A stretch of 64,000 nt of DNA from Zopfochytrium polystomum (GCA_025765615.1 JAIVFJ010000093.1:1-64000); one strand, 5' to 3'. Positions 45,252-57,703 are shown, counted from the stretch's first letter. Program-made: numbers and translations. Notes: generated by a model from the sequence alone, not told the origin.

Positions 45252-45646
45252 ATTTATTTCCCCTCTTTTCTCCATCGCTCTTCGAACTGCCGTTTTTGTG
45301 AAAATTTCTTCTTGCCGTGTTTTCGTTCCCTCCACCTCTCCTCCATACAGAATTCTCCTTGATTACTCCGCCTCATCCGACCTCCTTTTGTGCGATTGTA
45401 TCCAACTCTTCACAAAGAAGTTTCAAAGAAATTGAGCGCGTGTTTGATCTTCAAATTTCAATTTCGTTCGCGAAACTGGCCCACCCCCAAAGGGGGAAAA
45501 AAAAAAAAAAAATGCGACGTTGAAGGTTGCTTGGATAATAATAATGCAAACTCAAATAAGGAGCGGCGTTTAAACTGCTCCCCACCATGAACCCCCTCGA
45601 AGCAATAATGTGAACTGTTCTTCAATAAACCTTCCCCCCTTCATCC
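45252..45646. other. convergent spacer
   Basis: Short 3'-3' region between the esterase and the S41-like gene. A-run at 45497-45512. Nothing else seen. Confidence 0.6.
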
Positions 45647-48045
45647 TCACTTGCTTCGATCGCTAATTACAGCGGCAACCGCGCGCCACACGGAGAGCCG
45701 ATCCGCGTGGTCCGCGACGCGAATGTGCACGTCAGCAGGGGCGGGGTCCCACTCCGCGGGGATCAAGGCGTCGTCATCGCTCGCCGCCACCTTCTTCTTT
45801 GCGCCTCCAGCGCCGGCGTCGACGGTCTGGAACCGCTCGTAGGACTCCCACAAGGGGATCTGACCGGCGGCGACGGGGAGCGGAAAGTCGACGGTGGGCA
45901 GCAAGGGCCACTTATCCTCGTCGATCTTTGCGAGTCTTACGACGTCGCGGACAGCAACCGCGATCTTGTGGTATCCGACGACGTTTGCGCCCTCGAAGGC
46001 GGACGGCTGGAACGGGGCGGGGGTCGCGGCCGCCGATGACGGCGGCGCGGACGCCGAAGCGGGAGCGCAGGGTGCGGACGAACATGGCGCAGGAGGAGCC
46101 GCACTGGCCGTCGTTGAGGAGGGTGACGGCGGAGGCGGGCCATGCGCGCTGGAGCTTTGGCAGGTCCGTGAAGTCGCCGCAGTAGAGGTTGAAGCGGTCG
46201 CTGTAGGAGCCCTGGACGCCGCCGCGCAGGAATGTGTGGCGGTGGGTGAGGGCGGAGTCGGCATCGGGGGTGACGGGGATGACGTTGCTGAGGGAGATGG
46301 CGTCGGAGGCGTTGACGAGGGCGTCCGAGGACGCTGATTTTTCGAGGATCGCGGCAAAGGTGGGCGACAGGCGGACGTCGTGCTGCAGCATCTCGCCGCC
46401 GCTGCCAAAGAGGAGCTGGATCGTCATCGCCGCGAGGCACATGTAGCCCCCGCCGTTGTCCGTCCCGTCGATGATGAGCTGCTTCGCGCCGGCCTTTTCC
46501 AGTGCCTGCAGCCCGGCGATGATGGTTGATGCCATCCTCTCGTAGGGGGTATCTGCGTCAAAGGACGACGATAGCCAGACGCCAATAGTGCCGTTCAGCA
46601 TGTAGAATGCAGAGGCTTCGTCGCTCGCGAGCGGCGTGACGTCGTTGAGATCTGTTTCATCCGTGATGAAACCGAGGCCATTGGGTTCGGTCTTTCCATC
46701 TTGGATGCGGCTGTTGATCGAGCTGACGTGCAGGTTGTAGTTCCGGAGAACTTTTTTCACGTCGATCGGACGGTCTAGTCTCTGCCGCCGGTTCTTGTCC
46801 AATAAATTCAGGAGGGGAAGACTGTGCGGATAGCGTGCGGTGTCAGCTGAAGGGAGAAAAAAAAAAGGGGAAAAAACACATATAAAACGCGAGCCAAGTT
46901 TGCCCCGGCACGCAGCGCGTTTCTTACCGATTCCGGAAGAACGACGCAACATTCTTATCCTCCCCGTTCGAATCCGGAAGGGAGCACATTGCTTGGTAGT
47001 ACCTGTCGCTTGTGGAAAACGACGTCCCGGCTGTTGAATATCCAACCCAGTCGGCCTTGACAGTAGCGGTGGAGCCGGACTTCTCCAGCTCGTACGTGAC
47101 CGCATTGGCCATGGACGGCAGGATCCGACTCGTGACCGCCCAGTCCCCGGCATTGATCAAGTGGCTTCCGTTGAGGTAAGCCGCTTGGGCAAGCACCATA
47201 TTGAACCGGCCCTGCGGGTCCTTGAGCTGGCCCAAGCTGTCGGCAGCGCGCTGCAGGTACTCTGCGGCCGGCTTGCCGTCGATCGATTTTACCGTCCAGC
47301 CGACGTACTTTGTCGCATTTCGCTGCGACGCCTGAAGGGTCGGTAGAATGCGCGCGACACTATCGTCGCTGAAGGTGTCGGAATTGAGCGTGGTGTTTCG
47401 AACGTAGATTGTGGACGCCGCGCCGTTGGAGCCGTGCTTCACACTGAGCATGAAGGGCTGCATCAAGAGCGTGCTCGAGAAGCATCTCGTGAAGTAGGAA
47501 ACGTGGGCGTCGTTCAGGCTGGCGAGGTGAGCAGACAGCTTTGTCTGGAAAGCAAACTCGGTGTCGAGGGTTTCGTCGGCCGCTGCCTTATCGAGCAGAG
47601 CGATGATGTCGACTTTTGACTCGTAATTCGGCGCTGACGACGCCTTTGCAATGTCCAGATAGGGATACCTGTTGCACCCGTGGCCCCGTGGGTGTTTGGA
47701 TGGAAAGGTGACGAGGATGTGTTTAAAAGTGCATCACAGATCGAAAGAAAGAATTATCGCCCGTGGCGCTTACAGCTGCAAGAATCGCTTCATCGCATCA
47801 ACCTGGGCCGCACGCTTCTCTGCATCGATTGGAAACGAGTTGTAGCATGCCACGACCTCCGCGCCAGTCACGACACGAGGGGTGTTGGTTGCGCCCTGGA
47901 CCCAGTTGTTTGACGCGATGACGGCCTCGCATGGGTCTTGTTTCGCGGCGGCGGCGGCGGCGGCGGCGACCGCGGCGAGGGAGAAGGACGCGGCGACGGC
48001 GACGGCGGTGAGCAGGTTTAGTGGCCTTGGTGCAGCAAGAAGCAT
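45647..48045 (-). CDS. Secreted S41-like (CPAF-type) serine peptidase, one apparent frameshift
   Basis: Exons 47774-48045, 46928-47668 and 45647-46821; about 728 residues. Signal peptide MLLAAPRPLNLLTAVAVAAS region. The central PDZ-like part (GWTVKSIDGKPAAEYL) and the C-terminal peptidase fold, with DNGGGYMCLAAM and NDGQCGSSCAMF, fit fungal secreted relatives of tail-specific protease S41, in which the Ser after G-x lies in the nucleophile turn (about residue 578). It would cleave extracellular proteins. Frame is lost at a five-base G-run (46019-46023, C-run on the coding strand) where one base fewer restores it; downstream sequence (FQPSAFEGANVVGYHK) is still S41-like. Intron 1 is 105 nt, intron 2 is 106 nt. 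An alternative upstream acceptor for exon 3 was rejected because it gives a stop. Confidence 0.8.
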
Positions 48046-48295
48046 CTTTGGATGACGCCGGGCGGCCGAAGGAAGGAAGGAAGGAAGGAAGGAAGGAAGG
48101 AAGAGCAAGAGACGTAGAAAGAGGGCGAGAGGGCGGCGAGGGCGAGAGGGCGAGAGGTGAGGGCGGGATTCGTGTTGCCCAATCGCGTTTTTGGTAAATA
48201 AACGAGGGAAAATCTGGCACAATCTCGCTTGTCTGTCTCTGACTCTCTCTTTATCCCTCTTGCTGTCTCTCTCTGTCTCTCTGACTCTCTCTCTC

Positions 48296-48352
<57 letters not shown>

Positions 48353-48983
48353 CTCCCTGTCTCCCTGACTTTCCAGTTTGGATAGAAAGAAAGAGAGGCA
48401 CCGCCTCGAGACTGGAAACGCCACTTCAACGAAAAGCAATCTTCCGTTTGTGATGTCTTCATCTCTCTTTCTCACACACAAAGACACACACACACACACA
48501 CACACACACTCTCTCTCTCTCTCGCTCGCCCCTTCTTTATCATGCCCTCGCTGCCAAACATCGCTAACACCCTCACCACCCCCAGTCTCCGCCCCAGTCC
48601 CCGTCCGCCACGGTGGCTTTGTTACAAAAAAAGCAAACAAACAACGCAACCTTGCCTTTCTTTTCGCGCACTCTGCACGACTGGCTGGCTGTCTAAGCCT
48701 TTCTCGTCCTCCTCCTCCTCCTGTCTTCGACCCCAACAAAAACCACGAGCCACCAAGCACCCAAACAAAGTGCGACCATTCCGCGCGCCAGAAAAAAAAA
48801 AAAAAAAAAAAGAAAAAAAAAACCAATAAGGGACACCCTAACAAAAACACAAGCAAGAAGTCTAACCTCCTCTGTCTTCTTTCTTGATCTAACCACTGCT
48901 GGGAAGCAACGGGGACAAAGGAGAAACAAAAAGCGACCACTGAGTAACATGGAGCAAATTGGGAAACGGGGAGGTTGAAATAC

Positions 48984-49014
<31 letters not shown>

Positions 49015-49105
49015 AACCAAAACCAAGAGTCGACCCGTTCCCCCTGCGCTCGTAGCAACGCGGACGGAACACTTGCACTTGCCAAACAAAAACAACCATC
49101 GCTTC
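48046..49105. repeat. simple repeats between secreted-protein genes
   Basis: GGAA units (about 48070-48103), CT tract (about 48283-48356), CA tract (about 48474-48510), A-runs (48790-48821 and 48985-49013). No supported gene. Confidence 0.8.
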
Positions 49106-50809
49106 TCAGCACGGCATCACCCTCACGACCTTAATCTTTGTCGGCGCCGAGCCGGGCGACGCGTAGGCGACGGAGCCGTCCGGGAAATCCTTGAACGGCT
49201 GGTACCGGTTCCCAACAACGGCGGGGTCTAGGGCGACGGGGCCGCCTTTGGCTGCGCCGGAGGCGCGGTCGAGGATCTGCAGCTGGACGGCGCGGCCGGG
49301 GGCGGCGTAGGCGAGCTCGCCGGGTGCGGTTGCGTTCTCCCAGACGGCGAGCATCAGCGAGCGGTCCTTGCCAAAGAGCGCGAGGTGCGGGGCGCGGTCG
49401 TTGGCGGCGGGGTCCGCGGCGAGGGTGAGGTCGACGTTGGGGCTCTGTGCGGCGCGACCGCGGGAGAAGTGGATGAGGTGGACGTCGGCGAGGCCGTCGG
49501 CTTCTGCGGGTTGTCCGGGGCGTTTGGCGGAGACGGCGGCCCAGTAACCCGCGCCGGCATCCGACGCGGCGGGCCTGCCGTCGGTGACAATGTCGCCGAG
49601 GTCGGCGTACCAGAGGTCGACGGGGTAGACGGTGTTGTACGAGTCCGGGAACATGACGCGGTTGTTGTTGTCGGTTTTGCAGATGGCGGCGAACTGGCCG
49701 GTGCGATCGTCAAAGGTGAGGCGCTCGTAGCCCGAGTGGGAGCAACCCCAGTCAAAGTCGCCCAGGCCCGAGACTGGGGCGCCGTCGGCGGCCGCGACGA
49801 CGCGCAAGCGGTCGCCTTGGTGAATGTTGATGCAGCCGCCTTCGGAGGCGGAGATGGCGGCGCCAAAGTACGCCGCAAAGTGCGCGCCGTCAAAGGCGAG
49901 GCGACCGTGGTGGGCGTACCACCAGATGAAGACGACGTTAGGCCCGGTGGCGCTGGTCGAGTACGGAGGCACACCGGTGTCGGTCAGCGGCGCGGCCCAG
50001 GTCTCTTTGCCGGACGAGTCGAGGTGGGCGAGGATCATGTCGTAGCAGGGGATGGGCGGGGTGGGCGGGGCGCCGCAGAGGTTGGCCGGGTTGCCGCAGT
50101 TGAGGGTTCCCTGAGCCCACGCGGCGTTTCGGGTGCCGAGCACGACAAAGCCGCCGTTGTCGTCGGTGTGGGCGTCGCCAAAGTCGCGGAACGGGACTTG
50201 GACGGCCGCGGGGAAGGCGGCGTCGACGGTGTCGTCGGCGGCGAGGCGCAGGACGTGGACGTTTCCGGTGGTTGCGCTCATGAACGCGAGGAGGGATCCG
50301 TCGGTGGAGCCTGCGGCGGTGGACCGCGGGGTGATGATGATGGGGGTCAGCAACACTTCGTCTTCGGTGGTGGAGACGGTGGTCCCAACGTCGACTTCGG
50401 TGATGCGGATCTTGGGCGACGAGCAGTCACCGCTTGGGGGTGTAGCAGGGGGCGGTACGCTGGGGGTTTCGCTGGGGGTGGGAGTGTCGCTTGTGTTAGT
50501 TGTTGGAAACGCGTCGGCCGGTGCGGCCGCCGCTTGCTCGGTGAGTGCCGGGGACGGAGAGGAAGGCAGCGAGGTTGATGGGAGCGACTGCGGTATCGGC
50601 GAAGTGGTCGCTGAGGGCAACGGGTCAGACTGGGACAACTGTGGTTGGGGTCGAGACTCGGAAGGCGAAGCGGACGACGACGGCAGCGGAACACAGGCAG
50701 CGCCGACAGATTGCGGGGTGGACAAGAAGAACGCAGCGATGGCGAGAGACACCAAAAGGGCGAGGAGGCGAGGGAAAAGAGCGGAAGCTGGGTAGGACAG
50801 TTGGCGCAT
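49106..50809 (-). CDS. Secreted protein of unknown function with Ser/Thr/Pro-rich linker
   Basis: Intronless, 567 residues. N-terminal hydrophobic signal peptide (about residues 10-37). Residues about 40-130 form a Ser/Thr/Pro-rich region likely to be O-glycosylated. The rest (about 130-567) has repeated short blades with aromatic and Gly turns (DNGGFVVLGTRNAAW, FIWWYAHHGRLAFDG, HSGYERLTFDDRTGQF) that suggest a beta-propeller or similar beta-rich fold. Several Cys could form disulfides, as expected outside the cell. No family name can be supported. On the coding strand TATAAAA lies about 95 bp upstream of the start (near 50900-50908). Confidence 0.8.
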   Translation of the reverse strand: MRQLSYPASALFPRLLALLVSLAIAAFFLSTPQSVGAACVPLPSSSASPSESRPQPQLSQSDPLPSATTSPIPQSLPSTSLPSSPSPALTEQAAAAPADAFPTTNTSDTPTPSETPSVPPPATPPSGDCSSPKIRITEVDVGTTVSTTEDEVLLTPIIITPRSTAAGSTDGSLLAFMSATTGNVHVLRLAADDTVDAAFPAAVQVPFRDFGDAHTDDNGGFVVLGTRNAAWAQGTLNCGNPANLCGAPPTPPIPCYDMILAHLDSSGKETWAAPLTDTGVPPYSTSATGPNVVFIWWYAHHGRLAFDGAHFAAYFGAAISASEGGCINIHQGDRLRVVAAADGAPVSGLGDFDWGCSHSGYERLTFDDRTGQFAAICKTDNNNRVMFPDSYNTVYPVDLWYADLGDIVTDGRPAASDAGAGYWAAVSAKRPGQPAEADGLADVHLIHFSRGRAAQSPNVDLTLAADPAANDRAPHLALFGKDRSLMLAVWENATAPGELAYAAPGRAVQLQILDRASGAAKGGPVALDPAVVGNRYQPFKDFPDGSVAYASPGSAPTKIKVVRVMPC

Positions 50810-51281
50810 GGCTGTTCGTTAGGGGGGTGAGGGGGAGGTCAAGGTGGCCCGAAGTAATAACGTTGCCTGAGGAGAAAAGAAAGCAGCGCCGAACGGGGCT
50901 TTTATATGAATATTTCCTGTCGCCCCATTTGCATATGTGCATCATTGCGGCGGCTTGTTTCTGGTGAACGTTTCACCCAATAGCCAACCAAACAGCTGTG
51001 AATGTTGTGTCTGCCTGTTGGCTGTTTGGGTCTGCCTTTTCCGTCTGTCTGCGCGTGGCCCGTCTCTAAGGGTTCCCTCCGTCCCCTCCTCCATGTTTCA
51101 GTTCTGCAGCAAAGAGTGAGGGGTCCCGCGGGCCAGCTGGATGCTTTGTCTCAAAAGAAGGAAAGCGGCATAGCGCAGCCGCTTCCGCCGCAGTTCGTTT
51201 CGTTTGTTCGTTCGTTTCGAAAATAAATATTATTCAACACCACTCGTGTTGCGGTGCACGACGGCGTGGAGGGGAAGGTAG

Positions 51282-51324
<43 letters not shown>

Positions 51325-52119
51325 TTGGGGGAGAGACTGTTGCAAGGAGACGCTGTGGAGAATCGCCCCCAAACCAGCATCCACATCAAGACTTGTTCAA
51401 TTGCAACCGCCTCCCCAAACTCCATTTTGGGCAAGAAAAGTCTGTAAGTGTAAGAAACTTGTGAGTGAAAAGAAAACAAAACCCCGAGGCTGCAACCATT
51501 TTACTAACCAGCCATTTTGTGGAAAAGCCTTGTGCCAGTTGGAGCAGTTTTTTATTTTTTTATTTTTTTATTTTTTATTTATTTTTTTATTTTTTTATTT
51601 TATTTTTTTTTTGGCATTGGGAGATGCGTCCAGAAAAGGCACTGAAGTGTGCTGTTGCCTGACGGGCCACATTGAACAAAATACAAACCCCAACAACAAG
51701 AAGGGGAAAAAAAAATAAAATAAAATAAAATTGAAAGATTTCTCGGGAAACAGGAAACAGCCAATCGAGAGGTTGTGCCGCAGACCCGCCGTCTTGCACT
51801 TCTTTGGTCCGAGCTGTGGAGAATATTGTTTTTACGAGTGCGTTAACTTTTTATTTGGACTCATGGTTCGGACACGGGCCTGCAAAATCCCTATCCTGGA
51901 TGGGATGGCCGGGTACGGGCGGGACAATGTTGGAGGAGGGGCAAGATTCACCAACTTCAAAGCAGGTGGAGCTGAAAAAAAAAAAAAAAAAAAAACAAAA
52001 ACACATAGACAATGCGACTGAGAGAGATAAAGAGAAATGAGAGACGCAAAGCGAGAAGATAGCGAGACACGATGAGATAGGGCATCGCACAAACAAGCAA
52101 CCATCCCCCCACCCTTCAA
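50810..52119. repeat. spacer with T-runs and low-complexity tracts
   Basis: T-run 51284-51322; T-rich (TTTTTTA-like) 51549-51612; A-run 51975-51994. No supported gene. Confidence 0.75.
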
Positions 52120-53907
52120 TCAAACAAGCACGACGTGGTCGACCCACTCCATCTCCAATGTCTCCGCGTCGACCCACTCGGCCGGACCGGTGACCGCGAC
52201 GCGGAGGCCACCAGCGTCGCCGCCGTCGCCGTCGACAACGTCGTAGTGCCTGATGACGGCGGCGGACAGGACGGTGGCGGCGGCGTCGGGGTTGGTGGAG
52301 GATGCGCCGAGGATGCGGACGGTGCCGGGGGCGTCGTCGGCGGCGTCGACGACGGACCAGGAGCCGTCGCCGCCGCCGGCGGCGGGCTTGACGGCTTTGA
52401 TGATGAGGACGAGGGGCGGCGGCGAGGTCGACACGGGGCCGTGGCGGGGCGCGAGGAGCCGCGGGAGCTTGCGGAAGCGGATGGTGGGCGGGTTTGCGGC
52501 GGCGGCGGTGGCGGCGGCTGTGTGGGAGCGTTCGGCGCGGGCGTTAAAGATGATGCAGCCGCTCGCGGAGGCGGGCATCGCGTCGGTCTTGAGGGCGTGC
52601 CAGGACGGACGCGGGGCGTTGCCGTGGGGGCCAGAGGCGTCGAGCGGGGCGGTGAGGAGCCACCAGGTGAGGGCTTCGTTTGTCAGGTTGTCGCCAAGCC
52701 AGGCGTCTGCGTCGGCTAGGGTGGCCGTGGAAGGGGGGAGGGTGGAGGACGCCCTATCGGCCAGCTCGGGGCACAGCACCGAGTGGAGGCCGAGGGTGCC
52801 AAAGACTTTGTCCACGTCGAATAGGCACGAGCGGTGGGTCAACATCTCTTTGATGGACAGGGCGGTGGGGACCCAGGAACCCCTGAGAAGGTTGAGCGCC
52901 GCCGACAGGTCTTGCTGCGCGTTCTGCGCTTTGTAGGACCGTTCTAAGTAGTAGAACAAGTGGTAGTCGGTCATGAAGCGGCGCGCGATGGTCCCTTTTC
53001 CGTGGGCGTCGTTCGCCGCCGCCGACGACTCTGCTGTCGCCAAAGGGTCCTTGATTCCGCGATCCACGAGGTACACGACCTGGAAGGGGAGCCAGGACTC
53101 TTGGGCGGTCCAGACGCGGCGGAACCACGGGGGAGACTCCTTGAAGTGGCCATTGGGATCAAACTGAATGTTTTCCGCTGGGTCGTAGAGGTAGGCAAGA
53201 CAGGTCGAGGCGCGCGAGTAGTAGTCAAACATGCGCGCGATCTCGTGGGGGCGATTCGTAAAGTCATCTTGATCGATGCACATGACGTCCATCCAGAGGT
53301 AGTCGAAGCCGAGGGACTGCGCGTCGCCAAGGATCTTGTCCAGCGTGCTTACCGAGACGGACGGAACGGACCAGTGGATGCCGTGGACGGCGTGGCCGCT
53401 CCCAGCACTGGCAGCGCCTCCATCGCCGTCGCTGTCGTCGCCTTCAACATTGACGTCGCCGGCTTTTGGGGCAAAGTGCGAGCGCCAGAGGTACGATACG
53501 GCGACGTAGGCGATGGGCAGGTCTCGCTGCAGCTCCTGGCTCGTGGCGACGACGCGCGACGAGCGCGAAGGGATGTGGAACAGCCTGGTGGGGAGCAGAT
53601 GGGCGGGCAGGCGCACCGAGTTGACGAGGCCGTGGCTGTGGCGGAGCTCGTCGGGCGGGAATGCGGTCGGGGTGCGGTGGTGGTGGTGGTTGTTGTTGTT
53701 GTTGTGATGAGGAAGCTTGGGGAACTGGCGGTCGGTGCTGGCGTGGTGAGCGGCGGAGGCGGCGGCAACCTGGGGCGGCCGGGCCTTGTGGTGGTGGATG
53801 CGGTTGGTGACGGACTCGGCGTAGGTCCTTGCGATGAAGGCGGCGGGGTTGTCGTCGTCGTTGTCGTTCTCCTGTTGTCGTTGTTGTTGTTGTTGTTGAG
53901 GGAGCAT
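52120..53907 (-). CDS. HET-domain protein
   Basis: Intronless, 595 residues. The HET (heterokaryon incompatibility) domain starts near residue 130 with [14 protein letters not shown], runs through [17 protein letters not shown], an [15 protein letters not shown] block, and ends near [14 protein letters not shown]. These are the usual conserved blocks of the domain, with an acidic insertion ([11 protein letters not shown]) after the first. HET proteins trigger cell death on non-self recognition in filamentous ascomycetes; other members have no known role. Low-complexity Gln/Asn/His stretches flank it. The C-terminal third has no domain I recognise. TATATAT at about 53963-53972 lies some 55 bp upstream of the start. 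Confidence 0.85.
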   Translation of the reverse strand: MLPQQQQQQRQQENDNDDDNPAAFIARTYAESVTNRIHHHKARPPQVAAASAAHHASTDRQFPKLPHHNNNNNHHHHRTPTAFPPDELRHSHGLVNSVRLPAHLLPTRLFHIPSRSSRVVATSQELQRDLPIAYVAVSYLWRSHFAPKAGDVNVEGDDSDGDGGAASAGSGHAVHGIHWSVPSVSVSTLDKILGDAQSLGFDYLWMDVMCIDQDDFTNRPHEIARMFDYYSRASTCLAYLYDPAENIQFDPNGHFKESPPWFRRVWTAQESWLPFQVVYLVDRGIKDPLATAESSAAANDAHGKGTIARRFMTDYHLFYYLERSYKAQNAQQDLSAALNLLRGSWVPTALSIKEMLTHRSCLFDVDKVFGTLGLHSVLCPELADRASSTLPPSTATLADADAWLGDNLTNEALTWWLLTAPLDASGPHGNAPRPSWHALKTDAMPASASGCIIFNARAERSHTAAATAAAANPPTIRFRKLPRLLAPRHGPVSTSPPPLVLIIKAVKPAAGGGDGSWSVVDAADDAPGTVRILGASSTNPDAAATVLSAAVIRHYDVVDGDGGDAGGLRVAVTGPAEWVDAETLEMEWVDHVVLV

Positions 53908-53961
53908 TGTGTGGGAGGGACGGCGTGGGTGGGGTCGAAGGAAGGCGGCGCTCCTCGCTCT

Positions 53962-53972
53962 TGCTTATATAT
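53962..53972 (-). promoter_or_regulatory. TATA box of the HET-domain gene
   Basis: TTATATATATC, about 55 bp upstream of the start codon on the coding strand. Confidence 0.55.
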
Positions 53973-53996
53973 ATCTGGCCTTCAGGCACAGACGGC

Positions 53997-54044
53997 TCTC
54001 TCTCTGTCCTTGTCTGTCTGTCTCTCTGTCTGTCTGTCTGTCTC

Positions 54045-54088
<44 letters not shown>

Positions 54089-54112
54089 GCTGTCTGTCTG
54101 TCTGTCTGTCTC

Positions 54113-54169
<57 letters not shown>

Positions 54170-54172
54170 TGT
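53997..54172. repeat. (TCTG)n microsatellite
   Basis: Long TCTG array with occasional TCTC and TTTG units, upstream of the HET-domain gene. Confidence 0.97.
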
Positions 54173-55431
54173 AAAATGTTAGTTCCTTCTGTTCAAAGAG
54201 CGATTTATACATTCGGATACATCCATCCATCCGAGCGATGCGCCCGCGGGGCAGCAATTCATTGCAAGTTTCCACGTGCGCGCGCGTCATCCCGCCCAGT
54301 CACCAGTCACAGCCCGCTGACTCTTCGTCCTTCCTCTCTTGGTGTGTGTGTGTGTTGTGTGTCTTTGTGGGGTGGGCCTTTTCAAAAGTGGGCGGCACAA
54401 AGGGAAAAAATCCTGTCACATAAATATTCTTCTGCTTGGCAGGGGAGGACGAAAACTGTTTTTACCAGCTTTCTGTTACAGTATTCTTGAAGTATTTTTC
54501 AAACAGCGCTAGCCTGCGTCCAGGTCCGGATGGACATTGGGTTGCTCTCCGAATGGGCACCATGTTCAGCAAATCAGGCAGGTGTGGGGTACAGCCTGTC
54601 TGGCACCCCATCCTCATGCAGTCTGTCAGATTTCACTGTTGGGAAAACCCAGGTGCAACAGAAACTGCGTGGCGGGAAGCCGCCGATTGGTCATCTCGTT
54701 GAGCGAAGAGAGAGAGGAGGGAAACAGGGGTTTTCATCACAGAAGCCTAATCTCAAATACAACAGGAGCGGTTAATAGAGATGGGACAGACAGGGTGCGA
54801 CCCTAGCGCCCCTCATCACAGACAGTGCTGCAGGAGCCCTCATCGTCGCCAGCGACAGGGGAGAGAGAGAGAAGGGAGTTGACTATGTAGGGTTGGAAGG
54901 TTGCCACCAGGGAACTCGCATGCGGAAACACCTGCGATTGTACACGCACCCCACCAGGCTGCGTCAGCACGATCACTCGACCAACGGGCTTTATCACATC
55001 GCACTCATACTCACACATCTCACTCTCACAGCAATAGGACCGAGGCAGGCACTCGTAGATCAAACTCTCAGGTGTCAGGGGCTGCACTGAGCGTGGCCAC
55101 CAACACCCTCGCAGGGACCGGAAGGTTGGGGACGACAATGCCATCATTGTCGCCACCGCCACCACCGTCGTCGCAGCGGGCGAGTGCCTGTGATCCTCAC
55201 TCCAACACAGAGCCAGCAGTGTCACACAGTCGGTGGTGGGGCCTGCTGCATTCCCCACCTGCGGCCCCTTAAGAGGAGCCCCAGGAGGGACCATGTACTC
55301 ACCTGGGTGCATACCACCCCACGCTACCCTCATCGTCGCAAGCCAGAGGGATTTGAAGGGACTCTGTATTGGTGCCAAAGGACAGAAATCTTTTAGCCAG
55401 TGCCCAGGTCTGCATTGGTGGTGGCTCGCTC

Positions 55432-55723
55432 TTTTTTTTTTTTTTTTTTTATATTGTTCCAGCCCTGAAGGGCTGACGGGAAGAGAAAGCGCCATCAATG
55501 GTGAGCCGTTATAGACTACGTCCAGGTTTCACCTCAGCAAACCCACCCCATGCACTGCAGACTTACAGGGTTGTCAGGCATCTCCACCGCACCACTAAAT
55601 GTGATTCAAGACCATACTCTTTCTTGTTGCCTTCAACATCAGGCGTCGTGACTTGAACCCTGGGCCCTTGAGTGACAGATACCCAGACCCCCCATGCTTT
55701 CCCAGCAAGGCTCTTGTGAGGGG
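55432..55723 (-). mobile_element. tRNA-derived SINE
   Basis: On the minus strand the segment starts near 55723 with a tRNA-like head containing a box-B sequence GGGTTCAAGTC (55650-55660) and ends in a poly-A tail (T-run 55432-55450). Absent from the matching place in copy 1 (16803-16883). No clear target duplication found. Confidence 0.55.
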
Positions 55724-56914
55724 CCATCCACCACAAATGCTCTAAGTCCCTCCCAACCCTATGCGTGTGTGTACAAGTGCCGAAAATAAATAATAAATTA
55801 GGCAGGCTTGGGGTACTGTGAGACTGTGCTCTCTCAATCTCCTCACCCTGGGCTGGAGGTGGAAATAGAGCAATGGCCTAAATACCAATCCTATCTAATG
55901 AAAAGGGGCAAAAGAAGGTGTCTAGGGGTCACCAGACAGGAAAATGTATTTGGAGTCTACTAAAGCCCATCATCAAACACAAAAGAAACTCTTTAAACAC
56001 AAAAAAGAGCAGTTATCACACATCTAAAAGGGAAACATAAGAAAAGTGTGACAAAGGTGGCACAATCACAAAAGAAAGTGCAAAATGCCTCTGGTCCAAG
56101 ACACAGAGAAACCCCAATGGCAAAGCCAAAGGGACCGAATCACTCGGTAAGGAATGAGACTTAGGGCAACAAAGGGGGCGCCTAAGGCAGCACCAACCAA
56201 TCTGTGCCAGCTCCTTCCCAAGGCAGAAGCCAAGGGGGAAGGCAAGAGAGTGGGGAGGAAAGTGGCCAGGTCCCAACCTGTTGGAGCCACCACCTTGGAG
56301 CACCAGCTCCCTCTCTGCCAAAGACAAGCCCTAAGTTGGAGGGGGTTGGACACAAAGGGCAAACACAAGGAACAATTAGTGTGCAGAGATGCCTGTTGGA
56401 TCAAACCAGAACTGTTTTCCACTTAACAGAACCAGACACATCTTGTCTCACTCCCAAGAGAGGTTCCAACTCAATCCAAGGAGGGGGCACACAGGGTGGG
56501 AGACAGTGGGACTCTTCTTGCTTCACCCTACTAGGACACAGACTTCTGCCTCACCAGGCCAGAGGAATCCCCTATCTTAGAAGCAAGGAAGGTTAAAACC
56601 CACTCCCACACACAAGTGTGACACCATGACATCACAGGCATTCATCTGAGAGAAAGAGGGTCTGAACCCAGTGAAGACCAGGCCCACCAGAGGCCACAGG
56701 AGCCAACAACCAGGGAGATGGGGGCATACCTGAGAGACCATTTCTGCAGCAGTACCTGACCAGCCAGCTCATTCATATCACCTTGAGAGACCTGGATTTG
56801 ACTAGATGTATTGACAGGAACCTAGAGGCACCACCACAGATTTACCCTCTATCCTTCCATCACCAAGTGGCTCCTACCCAGTCCAACCCAAACAGTATGC
56901 AGAATGGTGAGGTG

Positions 56915-56990
56915 CACTGGGGCTTGAACCCAGCACACTGCCATCATGGCCAAGAGGACTTCAACCTCCTGTCACACACCAGGGGACTGC
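56915..56990 (-). other. tRNA-like sequence (degenerate)
   Basis: Minus strand has a perfect T-arm, CTGGG-TTCAAGC-CCCAG, with weak acceptor pairing (GGTGTG with TGCACC). Other arms are poor, so it is not called a tRNA gene. Confidence 0.35.
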
Positions 56991-57629
56991 CACCCCCAGC
57001 TCATACACACAGTCAGGAAGAAAAGGGCAGGCAAGGGACTTCAGGTACAGTTCTCACAGTCAACAAGAAAGGGGGGCAGCAGTTTAAATAGGAGAGGGTT
57101 GGAATCACAGGGAGGAGAGGAAAAAGGAGGGAAAACACATACAAAACAACAAAACAATAAATAAAACAGTAAAAACAGAATGGATGGGTGATTCACCAAA
57201 TGGGGCTGAGCCATCAACAAGAGAGACAGCTCAGAGAATCATGGGGCCATTTCTTGGCAGACAGCCAACAAGAGCAGAGTGGAGGGGGGGGTGGAGGAAC
57301 TGGCAAGAAGTGATTGGTGCAGACAAGAAGACACTCACCACAGCCACAGAAAGAAAGGAAGACACACAAAGAGAGACAGTAAACAAACAACTAAATAAAA
57401 GATAAAACAAGAAAAAGAGCCAAAACAAAGGAAAATACTAATTGGAAAAATAAGTAAAAATCATCAACAGAAAGAGAAAGAAAAGCCCTGTCTTCTCATA
57501 CCACTCATATGAGGCATTACATCATGGTAGCTGGGCATCTGGACTTTGCACTTCTCCCACAGAAGTGGTTCAGTCCTTAGTCATTCCAAAAGTGAGGGGT
57601 TATTAGCTGGACATGATGGACTTTGCAGC

Positions 57630-57703
57630 CCAACAGTCTGCATGTCTCGAACTTGGCACCTTCCCAATTGAAGGGAGCGCTCTAACCACTGAGCAAGGAA
57701 GCC
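57630..57703 (-). other. tRNA-like sequence (SINE head or pseudo-tRNA)
   Basis: Minus strand starts GGCTTCCTTGCTCAGTGG (box-A like), then TTAGAGCG and an anticodon-like hairpin CTCCC-TTCAATT-GGGAA. A box-B like AAGTTCGAGAC follows. The matching 3' acceptor strand is missing. Confidence 0.45.

Noticed and set aside
57630..57703. Calling a genuine tRNA gene
   Set aside because: Box A and box B are visible but the 3' acceptor strand does not pair, so a SINE head or pseudo-tRNA fits better.
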